Shown here one piece after another: positions 35,923-47,010 of a stretch of DNA of 64,000 nucleotides (positions within the stretch are counted from its first letter, which is position 1; each line of letters begins with the position of its first letter). Position numbers and translations under genes: made by a program. The DNA comes from Prorocentrum cordatum. Its lineage: Eukaryota > Sar > Dinophyceae > Prorocentrales > Prorocentraceae. The stretch is taken from contig CAUYUJ010014560.1 of assembly GCA_963575745.1 (NCBI GenBank), positions 1,050,564 to 1,114,563 of the forward strand, given 5' to 3'. The notes below the pieces were generated by a model. The model saw only the letters and a program-made list of their open reading frames with translations, searched no databases and was not told the origin of the DNA.

Positions 35923-36060
35923 ACGATGCTGATGATGGTGATGATGGTGATTATGACGAGGAATCGGAGGGGAATTCTGATGATGAGGATGACGGTGATG
36001 ATGTTGATGATGATGACGCTGTATATGTACAGAAGGGGGAACGGTGGATCGAGACACAAC
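35481..36060. repeat. GAT/GCT trinucleotide array
   Basis: An imperfect GAT array. The purest part is 35850-35930. Confidence 0.93.
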
Positions 36061-36249
36061 AATATACATACATGCATGTATGCATGCATGCATACATACA
36101 TACACTCGTACATACATGCAAGCATACAAACACACACATACATACATCTACTCATACATACAAACATACATACATACATACACACATACATGTACACACA
36201 CTCGTGTATATCTAGAGAGATACGCATAGATATATAGTGATACATATAC

Positions 36250-36311
<62 letters not shown>

Positions 36312-36548
36312 AGAGAGAGAGAGAGAGAGAGAGCGAGAGTGAGAGAGAGATCGAGAGAGAGCGCGAGAAAGAGAGAGAGAGAGAGAGAGAGCGATAGGGA
36401 GAGAGAGAGAGAGAGATAGAGAGCATTCCACGTACATGCGTGTATATATATATATATATATATATAGAGATATGCCTATACGCATGTACGTACATACGTT
36501 GTGATAGCGCCATGTCCCCGTTTTTTTGCATCTATACATCGGCACATC

Positions 36549-36587
<39 letters not shown>

Positions 36588-36600
36588 ATACACGTAGCGC
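36061..36600. repeat. CATA, (GA)n and (TA)n compound microsatellite
   Basis: CATA/CATG tracts to 36200, GA with AAA and CGA interruptions 36253-36420, then two (TA)n blocks (36443-36466 and 36558-36585). Confidence 0.95.
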
Positions 36601-36744
36601 CCCGAAGTTGCGGACAAGAGTGAGGGGGCGGCGAAGACGTCGTCAGTCTGCGAGGCTCTGAAGAAGGCTGCCGCAGGCGCCTAACTTTTACAAATTATGC
36701 ATTGAGCCAGCCGCAGGCGCCGATTTTTTCGCCAAAGCAGTGAG
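36601..36744. other. short spacer
   Basis: Contains two GCCGCAGGCGCC sites (36669-36680 and 36711-36722). No gene. Confidence 0.5.
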
Positions 36745-37080
36745 TGGATCGCGGAGTGGGTCGCGGGTGGGTCGCGGGTGGGTCGCGGGTGGGTCGCGGG
36801 CCGGGTCGCGGGTGGGTCGCGGGTGGGTCGCGGGCCGGGTCGCGGGTGGGTCGCGGGTGAGTCGCGGGTGGGTCGCGGGGGGTCGCGGGTGGTCGCGGGC
36901 TGGGTCGCGGGCTGGGTGCGGGTGGGTCGCGGGGTGGGTCGCGGGGGGTCGCGGGGTGGGTCGCGGGGTGGGTCGCAGGCTGGGTCGCGGGATGGGTCGC
37001 GGGGCGGGTTGCGGGTTGGGTCGCGGGGTGGGTCGCGGGGTGGGTCGCGGGATGGGTCGCGGGGTGGGTCGCAGGGGGGA
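36745..37080. repeat. GTCGCGGGTGG minisatellite
   Basis: About 28 units of 9-12 bp such as GTCGCGGGTGG and GTCGCGGGCTGG. It translates to Gly/Arg/Val repeats or Pro/Thr/Arg repeats. Confidence 0.95.
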
Positions 37081-37260
37081 CGACGACGACAACAAACAAG
37101 AACAACAACAACAACATCAACAACGACAGCAGCAACAACAACAGCAACACCAAAAATAACACCACCAACAACAGCAGCGCAACAAGCGTAATCCTCACCA
37201 CATATTCCCACTAGAGCCACGCATCCAGGAACAGGGAATGACCGTTCGGCCCCCTCACTC
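37081..37260. repeat. AAC-rich tract and spacer
   Basis: AAC/CAA repeats (37085-37170) and a short non-repetitive stretch. Confidence 0.7.
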
Positions 37261-37311
37261 TGATATATATATATATATATATATGTATATGTATATGTAT
37301 ATGTATAGAGA

Positions 37312-37347
<36 letters not shown>

Positions 37348-37359
37348 AACAAAACATAA

Positions 37360-37410
<51 letters not shown>

Positions 37411-37480
37411 ACGAGAGAGAAAGAGAGAGAGAGAGAGAGATAGAGAGAGGGGAAGAGAGAGAGAGAGAGAGGGGGGACGC
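37261..37480. repeat. compound (TA)n-(GA)n microsatellite
   Basis: (TA)n 37261-37306 followed by GA with AAA, CAA and GGG interruptions. Confidence 0.95.
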
Positions 37481-37603
37481 CACCCATCCACCTGCACTGA
37501 TCCTGGGGAGGCCAGCCCTGGCCCAAGGACTGGTGCATGCGCGCACGTGGTTCGGCCGGGTTGGCCTACAAGCCACCCTGGCAAGACTGGTCCCCGCGGG
37601 GAG

Positions 37604-37651
37604 GACATGAACGCCCTCGACCAAGACAGCGGCGGCGGCTTCTCCGACGAG
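37604..37651 (+). CDS. PPP Ser/Thr phosphatase, exon c
   Basis: A 48-nt exon of 16 codons, DMNALDQDSGGGFSDE, which follows NHENE in frame. Acceptor GGGGAG|GAC, donor GAG|GCAGCC. In PPEF-type enzymes the segment after GNHE also reads like xxMN...GF..E. A plain TCC array begins only 5 nt into the next intron. Confidence 0.88.
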
Positions 37652-37654
37652 GCA

Positions 37655-37947
37655 GCCCTCCTCCTCCTCCTCCTCCTTCTCCTCCCTCTCCTCCTCGTCC
37701 TCCTCCTCCTCCTCCTCCTCCTCCTCCTCTTCGTCCTCCTCCTCGTCCTTCCTCTTCTCCTCTTTCTCCTCTCTCTTCATATCTCTCCCTCCTGCTCCTG
37801 CTCCTTGCCCCTCATTCTCCTCCCTGTCCTCCTCCTCCTCCTCCTTCCTCCTTCTCCTCCTCGTCCTCCTCCTCCTCCTCCTTGTGTTCCTCCTGGTGCA
37901 TAGTGCCTGGAGGCGAAAGGATCCGTCGGATGCCGCCCTCCTCCCCA
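37655..37947. repeat. TCC-rich array
   Basis: TCC/CTC repeats with TCG interruptions right after exon c, then a short spacer. Confidence 0.85.
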
Positions 37948-38018
37948 CCCCCAGGGCCAGCCGGCCCTGGGGGGTTTGATCAAACTAAAGCCAGGCGACT
38001 TCTGGAGCACCGCTCCAG
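37948..38018. other. cluster of three perfect palindromes or hairpins
   Basis: CCCCCAGGGCC/GGCCCTGGGGG (37948-37973, 4-nt loop), GTTTGATCAAAC (37974-37985, no loop) and CTGGAGC/GCTCCAG (38002-38018, 3-nt loop). Function unknown. Confidence 0.7.
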
Positions 38019-38880
38019 GAGTTGCCGGAAGGTAGGGATTACCAGAAAAGAAAAGTGCGGTCCGACCAAGAGAAGAAGGGGAGAGGGGGAATCACATATT
38101 TGAGGGAAGGAGAAGGATGGAGGGGGCGGTTGCCGCGGTCCACTCTCACCAGAGTAGAAGGCTCAACGGCCTCTCCCCCTGCTCATAGGACCCACCACAC
38201 GGGCGGTTCCCAGGTCAACGACGGGACCCCTCGCCTGCAAGCAGGCGTAGGGTTCCAAGTGCGTTGATCTGGGGGGCCGCCTGGAGGGGTTCCATGGAGC
38301 GTGGGGGAAGTTTGAGCCTTCTATGCGGTGGTCTGGTCAAGAGGTGTCGCGGTGGCAGGCTGAGGCTGGGTAGGCGGTTGGAACAGGGTGACGTGGGTAC
38401 GAGCATGCTGGCTGTGGCCGTTGCCTGCGGCGGGTTGGCCAACGCCATGTCTGCCGGCGGCTGTGCTTCCAGTCCCTTCCACCCCAAAGCTCCAGCCCAC
38501 CCGTTCCGCCGCCACACGGGTGAGGTTGAGGTACGAATCGAAGAGTTGGCTGTGGAGTGGCAGGTACCGGTATGGTAGACGATAGCAACGCTGCTGTAAG
38601 CGTTTTTGCTGAGGCTGGGTAGGCGATTGGCAAAAAGGGTGAAGTGGGTACAGGCGTGCTGGCTGTGGCCGCTACCTGCGGCGGTCCTGGCCAGCGCCAT
38701 ATCTGCCTGCGGCTGCGCCCCCTGTCCTTACTAACCCCAAAGCCCCAGCCCACCCGTTCCGCCGCCACACGACCGGGAAGGAGAAGGTTAGAGGAGATAC
38801 CTGAGGGAATGAGAAGGGAGGGAGGGGACGGTGACCGCGGTCCACTCTCGCCAGAGCCCCCTGCTCATGCGACCCTTCAC
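38019..38880. repeat. 249-bp tandem duplication and flanking duplicate
   Basis: GAGGCTGGGTAGGCG starts at 38362 and at 38611, each followed by about 170 bp of similar sequence ending CCACCCGTTCCGCCGCCACACG... A second matching pair, CCGCGGTCCACTCTC..CCAGAG, lies at about 38132 and 38838. Not coding as far as I can see. Confidence 0.75.
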
Positions 38881-40064
38881 AGACGTCCCTGCTCCTCCTC
38901 CTCCTCCTCCTCCTCCTTTTCATTCTCAATCTCCTGCTCATGCTCCTTCCACTTCTCCCTGTCCTCCTCCTCTGCCCTCTCCTTCTCCTGTTCATCCCGA
39001 GTTCCGCAATGAGCGCCATGGGTGCCCGCCACCCCCGCCCACAGCGCCGAGTCGACGCTTGTCGCGGATAATAGCCCTGCGCTGAAGGCGCTTCCAAAGT
39101 ACGGCGCTGTGTACCGACGAGGCCAGGTTGAACCCCGTCGGAGGAGGAGACTCAGGGGCAAAGTTAGAGGGGATGGGCTCCGGGGGGATGTACCGACCCT
39201 CAAGCGCTCATTCCTCGCCGACAGGGGCCCGATAGCCCACCCCGCCCAGGAACGTGCGGAATCGCAATCGGGGGCTCATCGCCGACCTGTCGGCGAGGTA
39301 TCGTCGTGTCCAGCTCGATATTTCCTCCCCTGCGCCGTTTCCCCCCCTGACCCTCCTTCTCAAGGACCTCCCGCGCTTCTCACCGAACGCACGGTGGGTT
39401 CGGGGCTGGCCGAGCGCACGCTGGAGGGGCGCAGCTCAACCGAGCCGCTGTCCGCCGGCGGCGGACCAGCGCGCGCGCCGAGCCAGCGGGCAGCCGGTGC
39501 TGGCAAGGGCACGACGCGGAGCCAGCGGGCGTCAGCTGGACGGTGCCGCGCAGACGTGGCGAAGGCGGCGGTAGAGGGGGCCGCGGTTGCAGAGCGGCTG
39601 GCGGCCGGCGGCGGCCGGCGGCGGCGCGCGGCTGGCGGCGGCCGGCGGCGCCGCGGTCGAGAGACGGACCTCTTCTGGTCCCGTGCGGGCGCGCTGCCGC
39701 GGTGGCAGCCGGGCGGGGCGCGGTAGAAGAAGGCGGCAAGAGAAGGCCTCTGCGGGCCGCCGTTGGGCGAGGCCGCGCTGGGCGCCCTCATCGACACGTT
39801 CCTCCGCCGCCTCGGGGCGGGCGCTTGCGCGGCGGGAGGGGCCCGACCAGCAGCGCCTGGAGCTTCTGGATGCGCTGTGCAGGTGAACAGCGGGTAGGGC
39901 GACGTGCGTCTCTCAGGTGCGGCTACGGAGTGCGACCTTGGGCCGTGCGGGGAACGGATGTGCGCTTGGCGTAGGTTTCGCCCGCGGTCTCTGCGGCGGA
40001 GGTGGGCTTCGGAGGAGGTCAGGCTCAACAGCAGTACAGCTCATGCCCGTGCAACGTAAAACGA
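38881..40064. other. GC-rich intron segment, no gene recognised
   Basis: A TCC patch (38890-38995), then complex GC-rich sequence. A 234-codon plus frame (39022-39726) is Arg/Ala/Gly-rich and its second half comes from GGCGGCCGGC repeats, so it is not called. Confidence 0.5.
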
Positions 40065-40789
40065 AAATGAGGAGGACGAGGAGGAGGAGGAGAAGGAAGA
40101 GGATGATGAGGAGGAGGAGGAGAAAGAGGAGGATGAGGAGGGCGAAGGAGGAGGAGGAGGAGGATGAGGAGGAGGAGGAGGAGGACAAGCAAGAGTAGGA
40201 GTCGACGTTATAGCTTGTTCGCATCCGATGCGTGTTCAGTTCAGTTCAGGGGGGGCGGGGAGGCGGAGGAAGTAGGAATAACAATCTTACGAGTAATAAC
40301 AAGAGGAGGAAGAAGAGGAGGGGGCCTCCTCATCCTCCTCCCTCTCCTCCCTCTCCTCCCCTTGTCACTCCCCTCCCTCTTTGTCCTGCTGCTGCTGCCC
40401 CTCACCCTCCCAACCGCCAAGCCACGACGTAGTCGCGGCGGTGCCCAGCCCGTAGAAGAGACGTGTCTGGGGCCGGGCGCCTGAGAACTGCAGAGGGGGA
40501 CAGGACGGGCACGGGGTGCGCCCAATGGTTTTTTTCTTAGGCTCAACGCTGGTGTACAGTGCGCAGCGTGCTGCTAGCACGGCTCTCTATGGGGCCTCTG
40601 AGGCAAATGGCTGCAGAGGTGGGGAAGCGTTGCTGCAAACCCGTCTCTCCCGCCAGTGCTAAACTGTGCATGCAGCTATGTTGCCAGAAATGGAATTCAT
40701 ACCGGTCTTGACATGATGCTCGAATGCATCACTCGATGCTCAAAGACTCGGGGCGGACAAATGATGCCACCCTCCGCATTGCTTAGATT
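40065..40789. other. GGA array and non-repetitive intron sequence
   Basis: GGA array 40065-40195, then mixed sequence with AT-richer patches. The site TTTTTTTCTTAG|GCTC at 40529 resembles a splice acceptor, but no exon is evident. Confidence 0.45.
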
Positions 40790-41530
40790 GAACATCACAC
40801 GTATTTTATGGCTACCGGTGGTGCGCCCTTCAGGGTTCCGCCAGCCCCGTGGAGGAGGAGGAGGAGGAGCAGGAGGACGAGGAGGAGGAGGGGGAGGAGG
40901 AGGAAGAGTTGAGCAGAGTACAATGAGTGAGCGTCAGCGGCTGTACATACGCATCCGCCCGTCCCAAGTCCCCTCCTCACTAGTCCCATAAGTGCATCTC
41001 TCTTCGCTACGGGACGTGCCCCTTCAAACATCAGCAGCGCCCCATGGTCCTGCCACTCAGGCGAGAGCCCCGTTTTGAAAAAGAACTGGCGTTTTTTTCC
41101 GCCGTGCAGGCTGTCAGCACGTAGGAACACACATTTCAAAAAGTGTCCAGCGATGTCCCCGCGTTGGAAATGAGCCGCCCAACATCGTGTAGCTGTTGCA
41201 CAATTTGACATCTCTGGTTGCAGCCACTGGTGTATTGTAAACGCGATAGCCCGTTCATGAAAAGGGGGTGCCCTCCATCCGTGCAGCACTTGACAGCATG
41301 CTACTGCAGGTCACACGCGCACACGGGGAGGAAGCATCAAGCGAGAGCTTGGTCTGAAAACGGACTTCTTTCCATCTGCGCAGCTGGCGGAGGCTTTTAA
41401 GACTGATGTGCGCGGCGCTTAGGCGATAGCCGCATAGCGAAAACCATCCGCCTTCACCTGTACCCGGATCTAAGTGTGCGGAGCTTAGGCGAGAGCGCAT
41501 TTCGGAATCGTCCGTGCATCGGTCGGGAAC
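40790..41530. repeat. R3 degenerate ~95-bp repeat array, locus 2
   Basis: Same motif set as 27030-27905 (GAAAACGGACTTC, CCATCTGCGCAGC, TTTTAAGACTGATGTGCGCGG). It also contains a GGA patch (40850-40910). Confidence 0.7.
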
Positions 41531-41651
41531 TTCAAGCTTCAGAATCGGAAGCGGTGGGGAAGTCTCAGGCGAATCGCCCAGCCCGCCCTATACCGACGCG
41601 GCTGGTGGTACGACGAGGAGGAGGTATCGATAAGGTCGGGCGAAGAGAACT

Positions 41652-41787
41652 ATGCACATGCACCGGTCCTGGCCAGGCCCATCCTTGGCCCCAGGATCGG
41701 TGCATATGACTTCCTGGCCAAGGCAGGAGGGCGTATGCACCGATCTTGGGCTCAGGATGGACCTGGCCAAAATCGGTGTATGTGCAT
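41652..41787. repeat. imperfect inverted repeat, 55-bp arms
   Basis: Arm 41652-41707 (ATGCACATGCACCGGTCCTG...) and its reverse complement at 41733-41787 pair with a few mismatches and a 25-nt loop. It could extrude as a cruciform or fold in the pre-mRNA just upstream of exon d. Confidence 0.8.
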
Positions 41788-41875
41788 GGTTCTTTTTCCT
41801 CTATAAGGACGAGGAGATGGAGTGCTCCCTCCTCTGCACGACCCCCCAGCCCGTGCCCCCCTGGTTGACCGCAAG

Positions 41876-41929
41876 GTGATGCGGAAGTACGGCCTTGTGC
41901 AATACCGCCGCTTCCTCAGCGCCTTCAAG
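41876..41929 (+). CDS. PPP Ser/Thr phosphatase, exon d
   Basis: A 54-nt exon of 18 codons, VMRKYGLVQYRRFLSAFK, in frame with exon c (FSDE|VMRKYG). Acceptor CGCAAG|GTG, donor AAG|GCGTGG. It aligns with the helical segment of PPEF/PP5-type phosphatases that precedes the LP.....V.....VHGG region. The frame would also run 10 codons into the intron, but the next exon joins cleanly at AAG|GCC. Confidence 0.82.
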
Positions 41930-42591
41930 GCGTGGCGCCAGTGGCGCCAGCGGGGGTAGCGGGCGAAGGTCAGGGAAGCGGTATTGGGTTGGGGCTGTGA
42001 AGATCAGGCCGAGGCGCGACGCGTTCTGTTCCAGAGATCCTGGCTCCTCCTCGTTTTCCCGTATCCTCCGCGTCCCTGGCTCCTCCTCGTTGTCCCAGGG
42101 CCGCAGACTTTCTCTCTTCCCGTATCCTTCTCCTGGTCCTCTTCCCTCTCGTTCCTCTCCTCATCCTCTTCGCCTCCTTCAGCCTCCTCATCCAAGCAAC
42201 TCTTACGGGCATCGTTTCTGGATGGGCTGGTGGGGATGAGCGAAGCATCAATAATCATTTACAGAAATGGGTTTCCCTGCCTGGGCCTCCACAGCAGATC
42301 ACCAGAGGTCCCGGGCGGCGCCGTGATCTAGTTTTCGACAGCAGTCGGGAGCACCGCAGCCAGGGTGAAACGTCGATGCCGTTAGTGTGTCCCTTCCGTC
42401 TTCGGGTCCCCGGGCCTGCGAAAGTTCGACACTGACTGGAAACAATGGTCGCTGGAGTGGAGTTGAGAGATCTGGGGGGCCGATGCCAAAGACAACGTAA
42501 TGACCGTGGACGCCTGGGAAGGGGCTGGGAGGATGGGGAGGAGGGTCGAAGAGGGGAAGGGAGGGGAGGTGGGGAAGGATGATGATGACGC

Positions 42592-42632
<41 letters not shown>

Positions 42633-42851
42633 CTGATGATGCTGATGATGATGCTGATGATGATGCTGATGATGATGATGATGATGATGATGAGGAGGAG
42701 GAGGAGGAGGAGGAGGAGGAGGAGGATAGAGAGGGGCACAAGCAGATGTGGAGTGCCAATCATGCTGACAGTCTGCTCTCCCCTCTTGGTTGTGGGACAG
42801 ACTACAAGTAGAAGAGGGGAGAGAATTTGTTCCCAATCATCCTGTGTCAAG
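41930..42851. other. phosphatase intron d-e, first part, with a GAT array
   Basis: Holds a TCC-rich stretch (42110-42190), the inverted match to 4432-4456 (42210-42235), and GAT then GGA arrays (42570-42730). No gene. Confidence 0.7.
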
Positions 42852-43600
42852 AAGGTCCTCGTTTTGAAGAGACAGCGCCCCGCGTTCCTTATTCCTCACT
42901 CCTCCTTCCCCTCCTCCCTCTTCCCGTCCCTGCCTCTGTCCATGTCGGCACACCCCTTACACGTTTCGTGGCCTCACAGCGAGGTCCACGGAGTGCCTCC
43001 GTGGCGCAGTTCGCATGTGGGCGTCACGCCTGTTTCGGCACACCCTTCGCGCGTTTTGTGGCCTTATAGAGAGCCCCACCTACTGCCCCAGTGGCGCAGT
43101 TCGCTTGCGGGCGTGGCGCCCGTTTCGGCACACCCCTTACACGTTTCATGATCCCGTAGAGAGCTCAACCAAGTGCTTTCGTGGCGCAGTTTGCATGTGG
43201 GCGTCACGCCCGTTTCGGCACATTCCTCACTCGTTCCGTGGCCCCATAGGGAGCTCCACCTACGGCCGCCGTGGCGCAATTTGCATGCGGGCGTGGCGCC
43301 CGTTTCGGTACACCACTCGCGCGTTTCGTGGCCTCATAGGGAGGTCCACCGAGAACCTCCATGGCGCAGTTCGCATGTGGGTGTCACGCCCGTTTCGGCA
43401 CACCCTTCACGCGTTTCGTGGCACCATAGGGAGCTCCACCTAAGGCCCCAGTGGCAACGTTCGCTCGCGGGCGTCGCGCCCGTTTCGGCACGCCCCTCAC
43501 ATGTTTCCGTGGCCCCATATGGAGCTTCACTTACGGCCCCAGTGGCGGTGTTCGCATGTGGGCGTCACGCCCGTTTCGGCACCGAGGATCCCAGTGCCCG
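42852..43600. repeat. S90 satellite array, locus 2
   Basis: Opens with CTCGTTTTGAAGAGACAGCG as at locus 1. Seven units of about 91 bp follow: GTTTCGTGGCC, GGAGCTCCACC, GTGGCGCAGTTCGCATGTGG and CCCGTTTCGGCACACCC. Units are more alike here than at locus 1, implying recent local expansion. Confidence 0.9.
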
Positions 43601-44227
43601 CCAAGCGAAGGCGCATCCTTTTCTCTCTCTCTCTCTCTCTCCCTCAGGCTTCATCTCTCCATCTCTCCTGCTCCTTCTCCCTGGTCACCCATCCCTTTCT
43701 TTGTCCTCCCCCTGTCACATTTGGGTCACCCACCCGCGCTGCATGCATGTGACTCATGCTTCTGCAACTATCTCCACCTTCTTCCTCCTCTGTCCCCTGG
43801 GTGCCAGCCCACCTCACGACTTCGTCTGGCACGGCATGGTGCAGCATAGTTCATTCGACGCACCATCATCGTGACATTGGAGTGGGGACAGGATCCGAGG
43901 CGCATGAACCGACACCTGTACCGAACGCTTGAACTGGCAGAGGTGGCCGTGAAGACATGTGTCGAACGCACACCAACTACCATGTCAGGTGTAATCGGAA
44001 GGTACGTTGTACCACTCCATTACCACTCCATACAAGGTGGGACTCCCCGGCCTTCACCAGGACCGGCTTACAAGGACAGGTGAGCCCACGTGCCCCGCCC
44101 GATACATCAAGGATAGTGCCTACCCTTAGGGGCATCTGCCCTGCACCACAATCCCCCTCGGTCTCCGTCTCCGTCTCCTCCTCCTCCGCCTCCTCCTCGC
44201 TCCTCTTTCCCTTCCCTCGTCGGGCAG
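43601..44227. other. phosphatase intron d-e, last part
   Basis: A short CTCT tract and complex sequence, ending in a pyrimidine run and CGGGCAG. A 70-codon frame at 43871-44083 is not supported further. Confidence 0.5.
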
Positions 44228-44279
44228 GCCCTGGGCCTCTGCTCCGTGGTGGAGAAGGAGATCTTCGTCGTCCACGGAG
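44228..44279 (+). CDS. PPP Ser/Thr phosphatase, exon e (VVHGG motif)
   Basis: A 52-nt exon encoding ALGLCSVVEKEIFVVHG plus the first base of the next Gly. The V-V-H-G-G motif supplies a metal-binding His of the PPP core. Acceptor CGGGCAG|GCC after a TCC/CTC-rich tract, donor GGAG|GCCCCG. The split Gly codon is completed by exon f (G|GC CTC), giving HGGLTR. Confidence 0.9.
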
Positions 44280-44339
44280 GCCCCGCCCCGAGGGAAACTG
44301 AGCAGCAAGGACCCACCAGCGGCGCGGGGAGGTTCGAGG

Positions 44340-45010
44340 CCGAGCGGTGTCTTCCTCGTCCTTCTCATCTCCCTCCTCTTCCTCCTCCTCCTCCTCCTCC
44401 TCCTCCTCCTCCTCCCTCTCTTCCTCTTCCTCTTCCTCCTCCTCTTCCTCCTCTTCCTCCTCCTCCTCCTCCTCCTCCTCCTCCTTCGTTCCCTCTCCAT
44501 TTTCCTCCGTGCTCTTCCTTCTCCTCCTCCTCCTCCCCTTCTCCTCCTCCTCCTCCTCCTCCTCCTTCTTCTCCTTCTCCTGCTCCTTCTCCTTCTCGTT
44601 CTCCTTCTTTTCCTCCCTCCTTCCTTCTCCCTCCTTTCTCCTCCCTGCTTTCCTCTTTTCTCCTCCCTACTTCCTCCCCCTCCACCTGCTCCTCCACCTC
44701 CTCTCCTGTTCCTTTTCCTCCTCCTTTCCCCTCCTTCTCGTCTTCCTCCTTCTCCTCCTCCTCCACCTCCTCCTCTTCCCCTTCCTTCTCCGTCCTCCAC
44801 CTCCTCCTTCTCTCTCCTCCTCCTCTTCGTCTTACCCATCCTGCCCTCTCCTCCTCTTCGGGGACGCTCGGCCTCCCTTCTCCTCCTCCTCCTCCTCCTC
44901 CTCCTCCTCCTCCTCCTCCTCCTCCTCCTCCTCCTCCCCCTCCTCTTTCTCCTCCTTCTCCTCCTTCTCGTCCTGCTCCGCTTGGCCTCTCTTCCTCCTC
45001 CTCTTCCTCT
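44340..45010. repeat. TCC array in phosphatase intron e-f
   Basis: Long TCC/CTT-rich pyrimidine array interrupted by short non-repetitive pieces, then GGA at 45080-45170. All Ser/Pro/Leu-rich frames come from it. Confidence 0.92.
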
Positions 45011-45443
45011 TGTGAGGACGAGGGATTCTTGGGAGTTCTAGGAAGGTTTCGCGGATTCTCGCAGGCCCTAGGGGCCTCCGGGAGGAAGAGGATGAGACGG
45101 AGGATGAGGAAGAGGAGGAGGAGGAGGCGGAGGAGGAGGAGGAGGAGAAGGGGAGGAGGGCAAGGGAAGAGCGGGGGAGGGGATGGGAGGGGAAGAAACG
45201 CGAAAAGGGGGAGGCGTGTCAGACTAGAGGCTCTTTCTCTGCTCCTCTTCCCTCTCCTTTCCTCTCTCTCGCTCCCTCCCTTCCCACTCTGTCCCTCTCC
45301 CCCTCACCCCCTTCCCCGCTCCACCTCTCCCCCAAGCTCTCTGTCTCTGTCCCTGTTCCGGTCTCTGTCGCTGCCTCTGCCGCTGCCTGCCTGCCGGCCT
45401 GCTATCCTGCCTCTCCCGCTCGGCCGCGCTCCCTCCGCCGCAG

Positions 45444-45491
45444 GCCTCACGCGGGTGAAGTCTCTCTCGATAGACTACATCAACTCCATAG
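45444..45491 (+). CDS. PPP Ser/Thr phosphatase, exon f
   Basis: A 48-nt exon: two bases finishing Gly, then LTRVKSLSIDYINSI and one base of the next codon. Acceptor CCGCAG|GC after a pyrimidine-rich tract, donor ATAG|GCACCC. It matches the PPP stretch after VHGG where the chain reads GL....LS...I..I. The following exons (second Asp-rich and His motifs, RSH-type, and the C-terminus) were not found up to 64 kb, so the gene either continues beyond the window or is interrupted. Confidence 0.87.
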
Positions 45492-46930
45492 GCACCCCGC
45501 GGGCCGCTCGGCGGCGAAATCCGAATACTTCCCTCTCCGATCAACGATTCAGGCAACTCGATGGGCGGCATGCCTAGGGTTCGGAAGGCGTCGATTGTTT
45601 TCGTCGGCGGCGAGGCAGAGTTGGCTGCACCAGCGAGGAGCCAGACGGGGGTGCCGTAAAGCGAATTAGCCAGCTTGCACGAGGGGAAAGCGGGGAGGCG
45701 AAGCGGCCGCGGAGGAGGGGGGGCGAGGAGGCCGCTTAGGGGCGGACGGGTCTGCACCTGAGCATGCTGGCGCGGCCAGCCCCGCCGGCGGGGACCATGG
45801 AAGTCGTCGAACACAACGAAATACGAACCCTGCCCCCGCCCCCATCGATTCAGGATAATCGATTGTTGGCGGGGGTAGGGTTCGGCTGTCACCACCCAGC
45901 CGCGGAGCGGGCGCTGGCTTACCGCGCGCATGGTGGCGCGCGGCAGGGGCGACTGGGCGGGGGCGTGGTAGGGCTTTGGCGGCGCGCCCAGGGGGGACGT
46001 TTAAGAGTTTCGGGTTCGCTGTTCGAGGTTTTCGGGGATTTTCGGTGGTCCTCGCCGGTCTTCCAGCCTCGGGATGCGTTCCAGCGGCAGCGCCTCGTCG
46101 AGAGGCCTCCCCGGGTGGCTGGATCGTCCCGAACCGCCCCCAGAGACCCGAGCAGTGACCCGAAAGCCAGACGACGAGACGATGATCATCGAGGGGGCCA
46201 GCCTTGTCAGACGGCGGCGGGGCTTCGCAGAAGCCCTCCCACCCTCCGAGAGGCCTATGTTGCGGCTTCGGAGGGGGCTTGGGAGGCTTTTTGGGAGTCG
46301 TGGGGGCTTCTGAGAAGCCCCGCCGCCTTCTGAGGAGGCCGGCCCCCTCTGCATTCCCCCCAGGGTGCGCCGCCCAGGAACTGTTGCAGTTTTTCATGGG
46401 CGCGCCATGATCCTGGCTTACCGCAGAGTCCCCGTCTGGGGGACCCTGAGGGAGGGGCCCGTGCCTCCAGAGGATCCCGTGCCGCCAACGTCCTGATGGG
46501 AATGCTAAGGCGTGTCTTTTCGCCGCTTTCGGCCTTGGGGATCGTGAAGCAGCGTCTCAGGATGACAAGCCGGTAGCCGAGAGGGAGGGGGTCAAGAGCT
46601 CGTGTGGGGCCCGCGCGGCTCGAGGTCGGCCAAGAGGGGGGTGATGACTGGGGGGGCATGTCACGGCCAGGGCTATGGTACTGATAGGATCATCCTACGG
46701 GTGATAAGGAGGTTTTTCGGGGGGGGGGGTAGGGGAAGGCGGTCGATTTGCGATGGCTCTGGGTTCTTTTGCGGTTTCTTCCACCTTCCTATTGTCGCAC
46801 ACATCTGCCCATTTATCGATCGGCACATCGATCGCATTGTCTATGCAGGACACTCAGGTGAGTGTATATCTATAGAGATATGTGTGGAGATGTCTGGCTA
46901 TCTGTCTATGTACCTACATATATACATACA
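45492..46930. other. probable phosphatase intron, no gene recognised
   Basis: Non-repetitive and GC-rich. It includes several GGCTTC/GAAGCC inverted segments between 46190 and 46330 and TA-rich sequence from 46860. No motif of the missing phosphatase exons was seen. Confidence 0.4.
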
Positions 46931-46936
46931 CATATT

Positions 46937-47009
<73 letters not shown>

Positions 47010-47010
47010 C
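46931..47010. repeat. (TA)n microsatellite, left flank of the TIR element
   Basis: TA repeats with occasional GTATATACA steps. A matching (TA)n lies on the other side of the element at 52139-52180, so the insertion site was TA-rich. Confidence 0.95.

Noticed and set aside
39022-39726. 234-codon plus-strand frame as a gene
   Set aside because: Arg/Ala/Gly-rich with GGCGGCCGGC repeats, no motif, and overlapping open frames on the minus strand.
43957-45577. 443-codon Pro/Ser-rich frame
   Set aside because: Mostly a TCC array. Its only meaningful parts are phosphatase exons e and f, which lie in it by chance and are separated by an intron.
46850-46866. TGCAG|GACACTCAG|GTGAGT as a 9-nt exon of the phosphatase
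   Set aside because: Too short, does not encode the residues expected after INSI, and uses GT whereas the other introns use GC or GA.
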